Positions 1 through 7,453 of a stretch of DNA of 64,000 bases are shown in pieces. Origin of the DNA: DATBLE01 sp963719325 (GTDB lineage Bacteria > Actinomycetota > Thermoleophilia > Gaiellales > Gaiellaceae); NCBI GenBank assembly GCA_963719325.1, contig CAVRBW010000011.1, positions 1 to 64,000 of the forward strand, given 5' to 3'. Each line of letters starts with the position of its first letter. Within the stretch, counting starts at the first letter, position 1. The notes beneath the pieces were generated by a model. The model was not told the origin of the DNA. It did not search any database and worked only from the letters and a program-made list of their open reading frames with translations. Position numbers and translations under genes: made by a program.

Positions 1-292
1 AGTCCTCAGTGCGCCCCGTCGAGGCATGAGAGGGATAAGGAAATTCGCGCTCTTTGCGCACCTTCAGGCGGCCGGGGCTTGCCCTCGTCGCGGATCGACC
101 GTAGGGTCGTGATCGCACCGAGTACGGGACGCGACTAGGTCGAAGCCGCTCCTGGCGATTGGACGATGAGGCCGCAGGGCCTGGGTCGAAATGTCGGCGG
201 GAACGGTGGACGAAAGCGCACCCGGCTCGGTGAACCCTTTCTCGGGCGGTACTCCGCGAGCTAGCTTGAGCTCGCCCACTGCATCTTCAGCG

Positions 293-496
293 CTAGGTGC
301 TGATCAGGCGCGAGAGCCACCCGATGAGCGCACCGAGTACCGACCCGGCCTCGGGCGCGAGCGGAACGTCGGTGGTCACGCTGACAAGGATGCCGAGCGC
401 CAGGCCGATCACCGCGCCGGCAACGACGAAGAACCACGATCGCCTGGTGTCTGTCCGCTTCGGAGATCCATGCCGATCATCCTCCCCGCCCGACAC
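293..496 (-). CDS. Small membrane protein, two predicted TM segments
   Basis: A 67-residue protein of unknown function. The N-terminus is polar and charged (about residues 1-19). A first hydrophobic helix follows (FFVVAGAVIGLALGILVS, about 22-40), then a short acidic loop and a second weaker helix (GSVLGALIGWLSRLI). It is divergent from the GbsR/MarR-type regulator gene, with a palindrome-rich gap between them, so the two may share a control region. No family is recognised. The 292 bases to its left hold no gene I can support. Confidence 0.55.
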   Translation of the reverse strand: MSGGEDDRHGSPKRTDTRRSWFFVVAGAVIGLALGILVSVTTDVPLAPEAGSVLGALIGWLSRLIST

Positions 497-545
497 AACT
501 CGCAGCCGCGTCGCGAGTCACGAATCGCGACACATGTTGAAGTAA

Positions 546-570
546 CACAAATTTGTGCGATATCAGATAT
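546..570. promoter_or_regulatory. Palindromic candidate operator
   Basis: Two adjacent AT-rich dyads lie 18 to 42 bases before the start of the regulator gene: a perfect 12-bp palindrome CACAAATTTGTG (546-557), and ATATC-A-GATAT (560-570), which may overlap a -10 element. The position between a small membrane gene and a GbsR/MarR-type regulator fits autoregulation. Function is inferred from position and symmetry only. Confidence 0.4.
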
Positions 571-587
571 GTGTGTATCATGTCGCC

Positions 588-1103
588 ATGCCGACCGACG
601 CTGAGATCACCTTTGCCGACCACATGGGTCGGTTCTACGCCCGCCGCTACTCCTTCCCGCCGATGGTGGGTCGCCTGCTCGGCTATCTCGCCGTCTGCGA
701 TCCGCCGGATCCGACGATCGGCGAGCTGGCGGAAGCCCTGCTCGCCAGCCGCAGCGCGATCGCCGGCGCGGTCAAGGTCTCGGAGACGTTGCATGCCGTC
801 CGCCGGACGCGGGCGGCCGGTGAGCGGATGGATCGTGTCCGGATCGATTTGAGCTCGCCGCAGTCGCTGGGGATGGACGTCTCCGAGTACGAGGAACTGC
901 TGGAGCTGGCGCGTGAGGGCCTCGACGTCCTGCGGGATGCCCCTACGGAGCGGCGTGCGGTGCTGCTGGAGACGGCGGCGTTCGCGGAGTTCCTGCTCGA
1001 GCAGATACCGCGGTTCCAGCAGGAGTGGGAGGCGCGGCGCCAGGCGCTCGTCGCGTCCGGCGACTTGCCCGAGAAGCGCCCTGGCCAGGGGAGGCACCAA
1101 TGA
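588..1103 (+). CDS. GbsR/MarR-type winged-helix transcriptional regulator
   Basis: A 171-residue protein starting at the ATG at 588. An in-frame ATG at 555 lies inside the operator palindrome and is less likely. Residues about 20-75 have a winged-helix layout (ADHMGRFYARRYSFPPMVGRLLGYL, then an HTH around IGELAEALLASRSAIAGAV), as in GbsR-like MarR relatives. The C-terminal half is acidic and helical and suits dimerisation. It overlaps the next gene by ATGA, so it is co-transcribed with the ABC exporter it probably controls. The ligand is unknown. Confidence 0.75.
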   Translation: MPTDAEITFADHMGRFYARRYSFPPMVGRLLGYLAVCDPPDPTIGELAEALLASRSAIAGAVKVSETLHAVRRTRAAGERMDRVRIDLSSPQSLGMDVSEYEELLELAREGLDVLRDAPTERRAVLLETAAFAEFLLEQIPRFQQEWEARRQALVASGDLPEKRPGQGRHQ

Positions 1104-2053
1104 CCGCTACACGTCGGCCCGCCGTCGTCGCGACCGGTGTGCAGAAGTCGTTCGGCGAGACCGTCGTGCTCCACGGCGTCGATCTCACTGTCGCCGAGGC
1201 CACGATCTTCGCTCTCCTCGGCCCGAACGGCGCGGGCAAGACGACGATGGTGCGGATCCTCTCCACGCTCATTCCCACCGACTCGGGCGACGTGCAGGTG
1301 GCCGGCCACGACGTCGTCGGCGACCCCGACGGCGTGCGCGCGTCGATCGGCGTCACCGGTCAGTTCTCGGCAGTGGACGACTTGCTGACCGGCAAGGAGA
1401 ACCTGCAGCTGATGGCCGACCTGAATCACCTCGGCCGCGTCGCCGGCCGCGCTCGCGTCGACGAGCTTCTCGCCCGATTCGGCCTCGTGGACGCGGCCGG
1501 CAGGCCGGTGTCGACGTACTCGGGCGGGATGCGCCGCCGCCTCGACCTGGCGATGACGCTTATCGGCTCGCCGCGTGTGATCTTCCTCGACGAGCCCACG
1601 ACCGGGCTCGACCCGCGCAGTCGCCGGCAGATGTGGGACGACATCCGCGAGCTCGCCGCCGGCGGCGCCACCATCTTCCTCACCACCCAGAACCTCGACG
1701 AGGCCGACGAGCTCGCGGATCGGATCGCCGTCCTCGACCACGGCCGCATCGTCGCCGAAGGCACCCCCGACGAGCTGAAGCGCCGGATTCCAGGCGGTCA
1801 GGTTCATCTCCAGTTCACCGACCTGCCGGCACTGCGCGCAGCCGCCGCCCTGTTCGACGGCGCGACGCCCGACGAGGAGCGACTCGTCCTCCGCGTGCCC
1901 GGAAACGGCGACGTCGCGTCCCTCCGTCATCTGCTCGGGCGGCTCGACGACGCGCGGATCGCGGTCGAGGAGCTCTCGATCCACAGGCCCGACCTGGACG
2001 ACGTCTTCTTCGCCGTGACCGGCCAACAGCCCCTCGAGCAGGAGGCAGCGTGA
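1100..2053 (+). CDS. ABC transporter ATP-binding protein, DrrA type
   Basis: A 317-residue ATPase of the daunorubicin-resistance type, the energy subunit of an ABC-2 exporter. Visible motifs are Walker A GPNGAGKTT (about 41-49), the signature YSGGMRRRLDLAM, Walker B VIFLDEPTTGLDP, and a DrrA-like C-terminal domain ending in PDLDDVFFAVTG. The start is the ATG overlapping the regulator stop. The permease follows with a TGATG overlap, so the three genes form one operon. The substrate (drug, lipid or polyketide) cannot be read from the sequence. Confidence 0.93.
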   Translation: MTATRRPAVVATGVQKSFGETVVLHGVDLTVAEATIFALLGPNGAGKTTMVRILSTLIPTDSGDVQVAGHDVVGDPDGVRASIGVTGQFSAVDDLLTGKENLQLMADLNHLGRVAGRARVDELLARFGLVDAAGRPVSTYSGGMRRRLDLAMTLIGSPRVIFLDEPTTGLDPRSRRQMWDDIRELAAGGATIFLTTQNLDEADELADRIAVLDHGRIVAEGTPDELKRRIPGGQVHLQFTDLPALRAAAALFDGATPDEERLVLRVPGNGDVASLRHLLGRLDDARIAVEELSIHRPDLDDVFFAVTGQQPLEQEAA

Positions 2054-2856
2054 TGAGCACCCTCGCCTACACCGTCAGCGATTCCAGGACGATGCTCCGC
2101 CGCAACCTTCGGCGGCTGCAGCGGTACCCGTCGATGACACTGCTCCTCGTCGGCATGCCGATCGTGTTCCTGCTGTTGTTCGTCTACGTCTTCGGCGGTC
2201 AGCTCAGCCACGGCCTCGACGCCCCGTACGCCGCCGGGCACACCGGGCGTGCCGGCTACCTCAACTACGTCACGCCCGGAATCCTGCTCATGACGGTCGC
2301 CGCAGCCGTCCAGGGCACCGCGATCGTCGTCGCGATGGACATCACCGGAGGCATCATCGACCGCTTCCGCACGATGGCCATCGCCCGCTCCGCGGTCCTC
2401 ACCGGCCACGTCCTCGCCAGCCTCATCCAAAGCCTCCTCAGCATCGGCATCGTGCTCGGCGTCGCCGTCGCACTCGGCTTCCGCCCCGAGGCAGGCGTGC
2501 TCGACTGGCTGGCCTCGATCGGTCTACTGACGCTGTTCGCGTTCGCGCTCATCTGGCTCGCCACCGCCCTCGGTCTCGCCGCCAAGAGCGTCGAGACCGC
2601 GAGCAACACACCGATGTTCCTCACCTTCCTCCCCTTCCTCGGCAGCGGCTTCGTGCCCGCCGCCTCCATGCCGACCGGGCTCCGTCAGTTCGCCCACTAC
2701 CAGCCATTCACACCCACGACCGAAACCTTGCGCGGGCTCCTCACGGGAACACCGATTGGCACGAACGCCGTCGCGAGCGCTGCCTGGAGCGTCGGCATCG
2801 CCCTGGCCTCCTACCTCTTGGCCCGCCACCTCTACAACCACAGGCGCTCGGCCTGA
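2053..2856 (+). CDS. ABC-2 type exporter permease, DrrB type
   Basis: A 267-residue membrane protein with about six hydrophobic segments, typical of ABC-2 permeases. The first helix is near 29-48 (MTLLLVGMPIVFLLLFVYVF). The family-typical region around YVTPGILLM and FRTMAIARSAVLTGHVLA follows, with a terminal helix before YNHRRSA. It pairs with the overlapping ATPase gene to form the exporter. A strong hairpin terminator follows the stop by about 75 bases, marking the operon end. Confidence 0.92.
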   Translation: MSTLAYTVSDSRTMLRRNLRRLQRYPSMTLLLVGMPIVFLLLFVYVFGGQLSHGLDAPYAAGHTGRAGYLNYVTPGILLMTVAAAVQGTAIVVAMDITGGIIDRFRTMAIARSAVLTGHVLASLIQSLLSIGIVLGVAVALGFRPEAGVLDWLASIGLLTLFAFALIWLATALGLAAKSVETASNTPMFLTFLPFLGSGFVPAASMPTGLRQFAHYQPFTPTTETLRGLLTGTPIGTNAVASAAWSVGIALASYLLARHLYNHRRSA

Positions 2857-2930
2857 CGCCGGCCGCTCGCGCGCAGGCGGATTCTCATTCGCCGCCCCGA
2901 AACCAGGTCCCTGCCGACTGAACGCTTACC

Positions 2931-2956
2931 GAAAGGCCCGCATTTGCGGGCCTTTC
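2931..2956 (+). terminator. Hairpin terminator of the ABC exporter operon
   Basis: GAAAGGCCCGC (2931-2941) pairs perfectly with GCGGGCCTTTC (2946-2956) around a 4-nt loop ATTT, giving an 11-bp stem. The 3' arm ends CTTTCT, a weak U-tract. Its position after the permease gene fits a terminator. Confidence 0.75.
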
Positions 2957-3199
2957 TGAGTAGCGAGGGCGGGGTGTGGACACATTTCCCCCACCGCGTC
3001 ACGTACCGCTTTACGAGATTAGACAGCTGGAATCGACGTGAAGCGTTTGCCCTTTGCGGCGTTTGCCGGACACATCGTGCGCGCAGGCGTGCGCACATGG
3101 TCTGGATCAGTCTCACCCGCGATTCGGGTCGTGAGCCGTCCTGACCCGCGCTCTCATAGGCGCCGCTGTGGTGGCGCGCCGAAAGGCTGGAATCGCGTC
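2957..3199. other. Intergenic gap, nothing identified
   Basis: The gap separates the plus-strand exporter operon terminator from the minus-strand response regulator stop. I see no convincing gene, repeat or RNA in it. Confidence 0.4.
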
Positions 3200-3862
3200 C
3201 TACCGCCGGACGCCGGGGTGTACGAGTCCCGTCTCGTAGGCGAGCACGACCGCCTGGACCCTGTCTCGCAGGTCGAGCTTCGAGAAGACGCGGTTGACGT
3301 GCGTCTTGACGGTTGCCTCGCTGACGACGAGCCGGCCCGCGATCTCGGAGTTGGAGTGTCCGCGTGCGATCAACTCCAGCACCTCGCGCTCTCGATCGGT
3401 CAGGGCGGTCACTTCGGGCGGAACCTTCTGCCCGGGCGGCGGACGGCGAACGAACTGCTCGACGAGCCGGCGCGTCACGGCCGGTGCGAGGAGCGCCTCA
3501 CCGTCGGCGACCGTCCGGACCGCGTCGGCGAGCTTTCCGGGGGGAACGCTCTTGAGGAGGAAGCCGCTGGCGCCCGCCTTCAACGCTTCGTAGACGATCT
3601 CGTCGCGGTCGAAGGTGGTCAGCACGAGCACACGTGCGCCGGCATCCTCCCCGAGGATCTGCCGGGTCGCGGCGATGCCGTCCAGGATCGGCATCCGCAC
3701 GTCCATCAACACGACGTCGGGCTGCAGCTCGCGCGTCAGGGCGACCGCCTGCGCGCCGTCCTCGGCCTCCGCGACGACCTCGAAGTCGTCCTGGGCCTCG
3801 AGGATCATCCGCAGGCCGCCACGGACGAGCGCCTGGTCGTCGGCGACGAGGATCCGGATCAT
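3200..3862 (-). CDS. NarL/FixJ-family response regulator
   Basis: A 220-residue two-component response regulator. The receiver domain covers residues 1-120, with acidic pocket DD (8-9), phospho-acceptor Asp54 in VVLMDVRMP, the switch threonine in LVLTTFD, and the conserved Lys in GFLLKSV. The LuxR-type HTH covers about 152-200 (LTDREREVLELIARGHSNSEIA ... ATVKTHVNRVFSKL). It overlaps the histidine kinase gene by ATGA and so forms a two-component system with it. Likely targets are the divergent small genes to the right, where a 13-bp inverted repeat lies. Confidence 0.95.
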   Translation of the reverse strand: MIRILVADDQALVRGGLRMILEAQDDFEVVAEAEDGAQAVALTRELQPDVVLMDVRMPILDGIAATRQILGEDAGARVLVLTTFDRDEIVYEALKAGASGFLLKSVPPGKLADAVRTVADGEALLAPAVTRRLVEQFVRRPPPGQKVPPEVTALTDREREVLELIARGHSNSEIAGRLVVSEATVKTHVNRVFSKLDLRDRVQAVVLAYETGLVHPGVRR

Positions 3863-5010
3863 CGCGTCGGCGGCTCCAGCGGCAGGGTCGCGTGGACGGC
3901 GAAGCCACCGCCGGTGCGCGGCCCCGCCTCAAGGGTGCCACCGAAGACGGCCACTCGCTCCCGCATCCCGATCAGGCCGTGTCCGCCGCCGGCGCCGTTG
4001 GCCGAGCCGGCGCCGTCGTCGACCACCTCGACCTCGAGGGCTTCGGGACGGAAGCGCAGCCTCACCTGCGCGCGTGCGTCGCCGCCGTGCTTGCGGGCGT
4101 TGGTCAGCGCTTCCTGCACGATCCGGTAGGCAGAGAGGTCGAGTCCCGGCGGCAGCGGCCGCGGTGCTCCCTCGACCGTCAGCTGGGCGGGAAGGCCGGA
4201 CTGCCGTGTCTGTTCGAGAAGCGCGTCGAGGTCGCCGACGCCTGGCTGCGGAACCAAACCGAGCTCCTCGCCGCCGTCGCGCAGCATCCCGAGCAGCCTG
4301 CCCATCTCCGAGAGCGCCTGCCGGCCGGTCTCCTGGATCGACCGCAAGGGCTCGAAGGCCCGTTCGGGCGAACGCTTCGCGACCTCTTCGGCGGCGCCCG
4401 CCTGGACGATCATCACGCTGAGCGAGTGCGCGATCACATCGTGCAGCTCGCGGGCGATCCGGGCCCGTTCCTCCTCGACGGCGACCTCGCGCTCGAGCTC
4501 GAGCCGCGCTGCGCGGTCCGCATGCTCCACCGCTTCGAGCGTGCGCCCATGCAGCGCCCGCCCGACGAGCCACGGGCCGATCAGGAGGAACGCCACGAAC
4601 GCCCGGTCGGTGCCTCCGTACGACTCGCCGTTGGCGACCGCGAGCTGGATCGAGGCAAAGATCCCCGCGATCGCGGCCGCGAGGCCGACCGCGGCGCGCG
4701 GCAACGACTCGTACTGCGCGACCGAGTAGACGACGATCAACCCGACGACGATCGGGCTGAGCGGTGCGTGCAGCGAGACACCGGCCGCGGTCTCGATGAA
4801 GAGCGCCGCCGACGCGGCGAGCAAGGCCGCCAACGGTGCCCGCCGCCGCCAGGCGAGCGCGACCGCCTGGACGAGCACGAGCGGCACGCTCGCCGCGTAC
4901 GGGGAGAGCTGCTCGGTGTCGACCTCGACCATGCCGAGGGCGGCAACCGCCAACACGAGAACGGCGTCGACGGAGCGGGGCGACAGGCGCAGGCGCAGGC
5001 GCAGGCGCAT
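3859..5010 (-). CDS. Sensor histidine kinase, HisKA_3 (NarX/DesK-like) type
   Basis: A 383-residue membrane kinase. The chosen ATG at 5010 is followed by a basic RLRLRLRL stretch encoded by four tandem AGGCGC-type hexamers, then about five TM helices (to about residue 150). The dimerisation/phospho-acceptor helix has ARIARELHDVIAHSLSV with the catalytic His. The HATPase_c domain shows N in EALTNARKHG, the DDGAG box and GGGHGLIGMRERV. No extracytoplasmic sensor domain is visible, so it probably senses membrane state or drugs, as LiaS/DesK-type kinases do (inference). An upstream in-frame ATG at 5127 overlaps the inverted repeat and is disfavoured. Confidence 0.92.
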   Translation of the reverse strand: MRLRLRLRLSPRSVDAVLVLAVAALGMVEVDTEQLSPYAASVPLVLVQAVALAWRRRAPLAALLAASAALFIETAAGVSLHAPLSPIVVGLIVVYSVAQYESLPRAAVGLAAAIAGIFASIQLAVANGESYGGTDRAFVAFLLIGPWLVGRALHGRTLEAVEHADRAARLELEREVAVEEERARIARELHDVIAHSLSVMIVQAGAAEEVAKRSPERAFEPLRSIQETGRQALSEMGRLLGMLRDGGEELGLVPQPGVGDLDALLEQTRQSGLPAQLTVEGAPRPLPPGLDLSAYRIVQEALTNARKHGGDARAQVRLRFRPEALEVEVVDDGAGSANGAGGGHGLIGMRERVAVFGGTLEAGPRTGGGFAVHATLPLEPPTR

Positions 5011-5051
5011 CAGCACAGCCTGCCGCAGCGGACACGTGTTGTCACTCGACC

Positions 5052-5111
5052 CGCGGGTTGATCCAGCTCCACCACCGAGTGGAGACGTTGACGCCCCAGG
5101 ATCAACCCGCG
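5052..5111. promoter_or_regulatory. 13-bp perfect inverted repeat, candidate operator
   Basis: CGCGGGTTGATCC (5052-5064) and GGATCAACCCGCG (5099-5111) are exact reverse complements 34 bases apart. A smaller dyad CTCCA/TGGAG lies between them. The element sits between divergent starts: the kinase at 5010 and the small membrane gene at 5204. It is a candidate response-regulator binding region or long hairpin. Confidence 0.5.
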
Positions 5112-5203
5112 CGCGACGACAGATCAAGCCGCGCGCCGATGACGAAGCCGACGCGCGCCCGTAGCGTCGAGGACGTCCAACTCGTCGCCTCAGGAGGTTT
5201 TCG

Positions 5204-5422
5204 ATGAACCGCTACAAGCTGCTGACCGGACTGTTCGCGCTCGACGTCGCGCTCTTCGTCCTCGCCGGCGTGCCGGCCTTCAAGCACGCCCATCACGGCG
5301 TCAAATGGATCGCCGGCGGCATCGGCTGGTTCGGAGGTCTCGCCTGCACGCTCGTCCTGATCGTCCTCGCCCTCACCACCCTCGTCCAGCACGCCCGCAC
5401 CCGCCGCACGCGGACGAGCTAA
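5204..5422 (+). CDS. Small two-TM membrane protein
   Basis: A 72-residue protein with a strong ribosome site (AGGAGG, 5 to 10 bases before ATG). The first TM is about residues 6-24, then a His-rich loop (FKHAHHGVKW), a second TM (about 37-62), and a basic tail HARTRRTRTS. Function is unknown. It is followed after 20 bases by a secreted AOC-barrel-like protein and is divergent from the two-component system. The small envelope operon is therefore probably a target of that system. Confidence 0.75.
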   Translation: MNRYKLLTGLFALDVALFVLAGVPAFKHAHHGVKWIAGGIGWFGGLACTLVLIVLALTTLVQHARTRRTRTS

Positions 5423-5442
5423 CTCGCCCGAAGGAGCAAACC

Positions 5443-5886
5443 ATGACCAGATTGCATGCACTCGTCGCCGCCCTCGCGGCAGCGTTGGTCGCGGCCGTCA
5501 CCACCGCGTCGGCGGCTCCCACCGCCTCCGTCATCCACCTGAAGCTGCCGGGCACGAAGAGCAGCTACGTCGACCTCGGGCCCAAGGGCTACAGCGCCGG
5601 TGACTATTTCCTCGCCACCGGACGCGTCCTCGACCGCACGTCCGGCAAGCCTGCCGGCCGGCTCGGCGGCGTCTGGACGATCCTCAGCCGCGCCGCCGAC
5701 AACGCCTCCTTCGACCTTGGCCTCGCCCACGGCACCCTCATCGTCGACGGCCAAATCGTCCACGCAGCCAGGCAAAGCGTCCTAACCGTGATCACAGGCA
5801 CCGGCGCGTACGCCGGAGCCCACGGCACCCTCACTTTCCGGTACCTCACCCAAACAACGGCCGCGCTCGACATCCAGCTTCGCTGA
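5443..5886 (+). CDS. Secreted allene-oxide-cyclase-like barrel protein
   Basis: A 147-residue protein with a Sec signal peptide (residues 1-23, cleavage near ASAAP). The mature part has the pattern of AOC/dirigent-type beta barrels: YVDLGPKGYSAGDYFLATGRVLD, FDLGLAHGTLIVDG, then ITGTGAYAGAHGTLTFRYL. In the plant family members act as cyclases or stereo-directing proteins. The role of bacterial homologues is not established. The start is ATG 5443 with AGGAG upstream. It probably forms an operon with the 72-residue membrane protein. Confidence 0.7.
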   Translation: MTRLHALVAALAAALVAAVTTASAAPTASVIHLKLPGTKSSYVDLGPKGYSAGDYFLATGRVLDRTSGKPAGRLGGVWTILSRAADNASFDLGLAHGTLIVDGQIVHAARQSVLTVITGTGAYAGAHGTLTFRYLTQTTAALDIQLR

Positions 5887-5896
5887 CTACCGCCTC

Positions 5897-5927
5897 GGAA
5901 TGACGGGGCGGGCCGCCCCGTCATTCC
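5897..5927. terminator. Strong symmetric hairpin after the AOC-like gene
   Basis: GGAATGACGGGGC (5897-5909) pairs with GCCCCGTCATTCC (5915-5927) around a 5-nt loop. It starts 10 bases after the stop codon. There is no T-run, so it may act as a Rho-assisted or bidirectional barrier between convergent transcripts. Confidence 0.6.
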
Positions 5928-6071
5928 AGAGGTCGAAGTCCTCGCGAACACGCGGGCAATCGGCTATGCGACGTGCTCCCTGCCGGAACGCAGGGTCTCG
6001 CCGGACCTGATTTCGGCGATGGGTGTACAAAGGGGTATACAACCGCGCTCGTCGCGCCTAGCTAGAAAACA

Positions 6072-6096
6072 AAAGGCCCTGACTAGCAGGGCCTTT
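6072..6096 (-). terminator. Intrinsic terminator of tRNA-fMet
   Basis: Read on the minus strand, AAAGGCCCTG pairs with CAGGGCCTTT around a 5-nt loop and is followed by TTTTGTTTTC. It begins 4 bases past the tRNA 3' end. Confidence 0.8.
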
Positions 6097-6100
6097 GTAG

Positions 6101-6174
6101 TAGCGGGGGCAGGATTTGAACCTGCGACCTCCGGGTTATGAGCCCGGCGAGCTACCTGACTGCTCCACCCCGCG
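6101..6174 (-). tRNA. Initiator tRNA-fMet (CAT)
   Basis: The cloverleaf reads on the minus strand as 5' CGCGGGG ... 3' CCCCGCT-A. Anticodon CAT lies in loop CTCATAA. The anticodon stem has the three G-C pairs (GGG/CCC) typical of initiator tRNA. The first position C1 is unpaired with T72, the mark used for formylation and for exclusion from elongation. The T-arm is GCAGG-TTCAAAT-CCTGC. The CCA end is not encoded. Confidence 0.93.
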
Positions 6175-6198
6175 TCGCGAGCGGCAGTATACCAGGCA

Positions 6199-6522
6199 GT
6201 GGACGCCTTTTTGTGGGCTGCGCTGGGCTTTCTCGTCCTCGCGACCGTCGCGGGCGGCGTCTTCGTCGGCGTCCGAACCTGGCAGGCGTGGAACGCGTTC
6301 GTCTCGCTCGCAGCCGGCGGGGGTGCCGCAGCCGAACGGCTGCTCAGCGCAGTCGAGCAGCTCGCGGCGCGCGGCGAGCATGCAGCCTCGCAGGGCGACA
6401 ATCTCCTCGCCGCCGTCGATCGTCTCGAGCGGTCACTCGCGCGCGGACGCACCCTGCTCGGCGCGGTCGGGGAAGCGCGCGATCTGGTTCGAGCCGTGAC
6501 AGGGCTCGTGCCCCGCAAGTAG
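6199..6522 (+). CDS. Small membrane-anchored helical protein
   Basis: A 107-residue protein from GTG 6199. One N-terminal TM (about 4-25, LWAALGFLVLATVAGGVFVGV) is followed by an Ala/Glu/Arg-rich amphipathic helical region with heptad character (AAAERLLSAVEQLAARGEHAA ...). The layout resembles DUF948-like proteins, but I do not recognise a specific family. The next gene's ATG directly follows its stop codon, so it is translated with the Ppx/GppA phosphatase. Confidence 0.6.
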   Translation: MDAFLWAALGFLVLATVAGGVFVGVRTWQAWNAFVSLAAGGGAAAERLLSAVEQLAARGEHAASQGDNLLAAVDRLERSLARGRTLLGAVGEARDLVRAVTGLVPRK

Positions 6523-7428
6523 ATGCGCGTCGGCGCGATCGACCTCGGCACCAACTCGACGCGCCTGCTCGTTGCAGACGTGGAAGACGGCGTCGTCCAC
6601 GAGGTCGAGCGCTCGCTGCGGATCACCCGCCTCGGAGAAGGCGTCGACAAGCGCCGGCGTCTTCTCCCGCTGCCGATCGCCCGCGTGCGCAACGTCCTCA
6701 CCGACTTCCACCGCACCCTCGACAGACTCGGCGCCGAGCGGACGCTCGCCGTGGCAACCAGCGCCGTTCGCGACGCCGAAAACGGCGAGGCGTTCCTGGG
6801 CGAGGTCGAATGGAGCTACGGCTTCTCGACGCGGCTGCTGGGCGGCGACGAGGAGGCGCAGTTGACGTTCCAGGGCGTCGCTGCCGGTCGCCGGCTCGAG
6901 CCGAACACGCTGGTCGTCGACATCGGCGGCGGCTCGACGGAGCTGATCCTCGCCGACCGGCACGCGAGCCTCGACGTCGGCTGTGTCCGGATGACTGAGC
7001 GGTTCGGCGACCACGTCGCCGCGACCTCGGCGCACGTCGCTCGGCTGCTCCCCGATCTCGACGCACACGCGGGGATCGGCGTCGCGGGAACGGTGACTTC
7101 GCTGGCCGCGCTCGACCTCGGCCTGACGGACTACGACCCCGACCGCGTGCACGGACACGTGCTGAGCGCGTCGGCCGTGGACGAGCAGCTTGCGCGCCTT
7201 GCGTCGCTTTCGCTCGAGGAGCGGCGGCGCGTTCCCGGGCTCGAACCCGAGCGGGCTCCGGTGATCGTCGCCGGCGCGACGATCCTGCGCGAGATCCTCC
7301 GCCGATACGGGCTCGACCGAATCGAGGTCAGCGAGCGCGACATCCTCCACGGGGTCGCCCTCGTCGCTGCGGAGCTGCCGGAGCCCGTTGAAGGAAATGC
7401 CCCACCTGGGGCATATACCTGTTGCTAG
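6523..7428 (+). CDS. Ppx/GppA-family phosphatase (exopolyphosphatase-like)
   Basis: A 301-residue ASKHA-fold phosphatase acting on polyphosphate or pppGpp. Visible motifs are phosphate 1 AIDLGTNSTRLLVAD (about 5-19), TSAVRDAENGEAFL, phosphate 2 VVDIGGGSTEL, and the adenosine-type motif GVAGTVTSLAALDLG. It is close to the usual length (about 300) of the short actinobacterial form. The sequence does not decide between the two substrates. A small dyad ATGCCCC-ACC-TGGGGCAT overlaps the 3' end just before the next gene. Confidence 0.92.
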   Translation: MRVGAIDLGTNSTRLLVADVEDGVVHEVERSLRITRLGEGVDKRRRLLPLPIARVRNVLTDFHRTLDRLGAERTLAVATSAVRDAENGEAFLGEVEWSYGFSTRLLGGDEEAQLTFQGVAAGRRLEPNTLVVDIGGGSTELILADRHASLDVGCVRMTERFGDHVAATSAHVARLLPDLDAHAGIGVAGTVTSLAALDLGLTDYDPDRVHGHVLSASAVDEQLARLASLSLEERRRVPGLEPERAPVIVAGATILREILRRYGLDRIEVSERDILHGVALVAAELPEPVEGNAPPGAYTCC

Positions 7429-7453
7429 CCGCGGGTCGATCTAGATTCGGTCC

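Noticed and set aside
64..279. Open minus-strand frame of 71 codons and an overlapping plus-strand frame of 137 codons (191-604)
   Set aside because: No recognisable domain, no ribosome site and composition as expected from GC-rich random frames; the longer plus-strand frame runs across the small membrane gene and the operator region.
3634..5061. Long plus-strand frame of 475 codons opposite the histidine kinase
   Set aside because: Arg/Pro/Ala-rich antisense frame of a high-GC gene with no domain; the minus-strand kinase is clearly the coding strand.
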